The notes beneath the pieces were generated by a model. The model searched no databases. It was given only the letters and a program-made list of their open reading frames with translations, and was not told the DNA's origin. Shown here one piece after another: positions 5,454 to 5,856 of a stretch of 5,856 nucleotides of DNA. Made by a program: the position numbers and the translations under genes. Each line of letters opens with the position of its first letter. The first letter of the stretch is position 1. The stretch is taken from NCBI RefSeq assembly GCF_032056465.1, contig NZ_DAMBCL010000119.1; one strand, 5' to 3'. This DNA is from Mobilicoccus sp032056465 (GTDB lineage Bacteria > Actinomycetota > Actinomycetes > Actinomycetales > Dermatophilaceae).

Positions 5454-5856
5454 ATGGTCCTCACGGCGGCGCGGCCGGAGTCCGTCGCCCACTGGGCCCG
5501 CCGCGGACTGGGACCCCTGCTGGTCGCCCGCCTCGGTGCCTGGACCCTCGTCACGCCGGCCGGACGCCCCAAGGCCCGATACCCCTACGACGACGCGGTC
5601 CGCACCCTCGCGGGCCGGCCCGCCTCCATCCGGATGCGCCCGGCGATCGGGTTCTTCCGGGTCGGGCGTCAAGCCGTCGTCACCGTGCACCCACCGCGTC
5701 GCTGGGCCGCCACCCGGTGGCTCATCTGGACGCCTCGCGACGGCATCGTCCACCCCCGCGGGCTGCCCGCGGCCACCCCGGCCGACGTCGCGAGGGCCGC
5801 GGGTCGGGACGAACCCGAGGTCGCGGCGGCCGTCGAGGAGATCGTCGGCGATGTCG
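5454..5856 (+). CDS. Unrecognised protein in the his operon, 3' partial
   Basis: An open frame runs from ATG 5454 to the end of the window (134 full codons, no stop). I do not recognise its function. The visible protein is basic and rich in Trp, Arg and Pro, with no membrane segment or signal peptide. Its N-terminus alternates hydrophobic strands and turns (MVLTAARPESVAHW, then LLVARLGAWTLVTPAG, YPYDDAVRTLAGR, FFRVGRQAVVTVHP), suggesting a small alpha/beta domain. It follows hisB by 43 bases on the same strand, so co-transcription is likely. It occupies the place where hisH often follows in actinobacteria, but lacks the glutamine amidotransferase features of HisH. I recall uncharacterised genes at this spot in relatives, but that is memory, not a search. 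An in-frame GTG at 5391 with a better-spaced ribosome binding site would add 21 mostly Arg/Ala residues; I prefer the ATG because that extension looks non-conserved. Confidence 0.65.
   Translation, partial: MVLTAARPESVAHWARRGLGPLLVARLGAWTLVTPAGRPKARYPYDDAVRTLAGRPASIRMRPAIGFFRVGRQAVVTVHPPRRWAATRWLIWTPRDGIVHPRGLPAATPADVARAAGRDEPEVAAAVEEIVGDV

Overview
The window is very GC-rich DNA (third codon positions almost all G or C) with GTG starts, tightly packed genes and an actinobacterial gene set. A high-GC actinomycete is the best guess, perhaps a Micrococcales member of the Intrasporangiaceae type; that placement is inference from protein similarity in memory, not a search.

Left part (1-1074): a 5'-truncated SPFH/band-7 membrane protein is followed one base later by an 80-residue ribbon-helix-helix (Arc-type) DNA-binding protein whose tail carries an AT-hook-like RGRP core. 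This pair converges on a minus-strand gene for a FetB/YbbM (UPF0014) family permease. Only 17 bases separate the two stop codons, and a perfect 13-bp GC-rich inverted repeat spans the junction, a candidate two-way terminator. No FetA-type ATPase gene lies beside the permease.

Middle (1924-2160): a 237-base divergent intergenic region holds candidate -10 elements for both flanking genes. Each is exactly 6 bases before a GTG codon, which suggests leaderless transcription (convincing for hisD, ambiguous for the permease). It also holds a cluster of overlapping inverted repeats. I see no convincing gene in it.

Right part (2161-5856): the start of a histidine biosynthesis operon, hisD-hisC-hisB, with 3- and 4-base stop/start overlaps, then an unrecognised, probably co-transcribed gene that runs off the window. 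HisC (histidinol-phosphate aminotransferase), HisB (imidazoleglycerol-phosphate dehydratase) and HisD (histidinol dehydrogenase) catalyse late steps of the pathway: HisB makes imidazole-acetol phosphate, HisC transaminates it to histidinol phosphate, and HisD oxidises histidinol to histidine after a phosphatase step not seen here. The expected catalytic residues are present in all three enzymes. Two oddities stand out: HisD has an Asp/Gly/Ala-rich insertion built from 18-bp tandem repeats, and HisC has a C-terminal tail of three 8-residue (24-bp) tandem repeats, the last of which also supplies the hisB ribosome binding site.

I found no mobile element, tRNA, rRNA or CRISPR array, and no evidence of a wholly new system. 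The points worth following up are the RHH/AT-hook partner of the SPFH protein, the solitary permease, the repeat expansions in his enzymes and the unknown gene inside the his operon.
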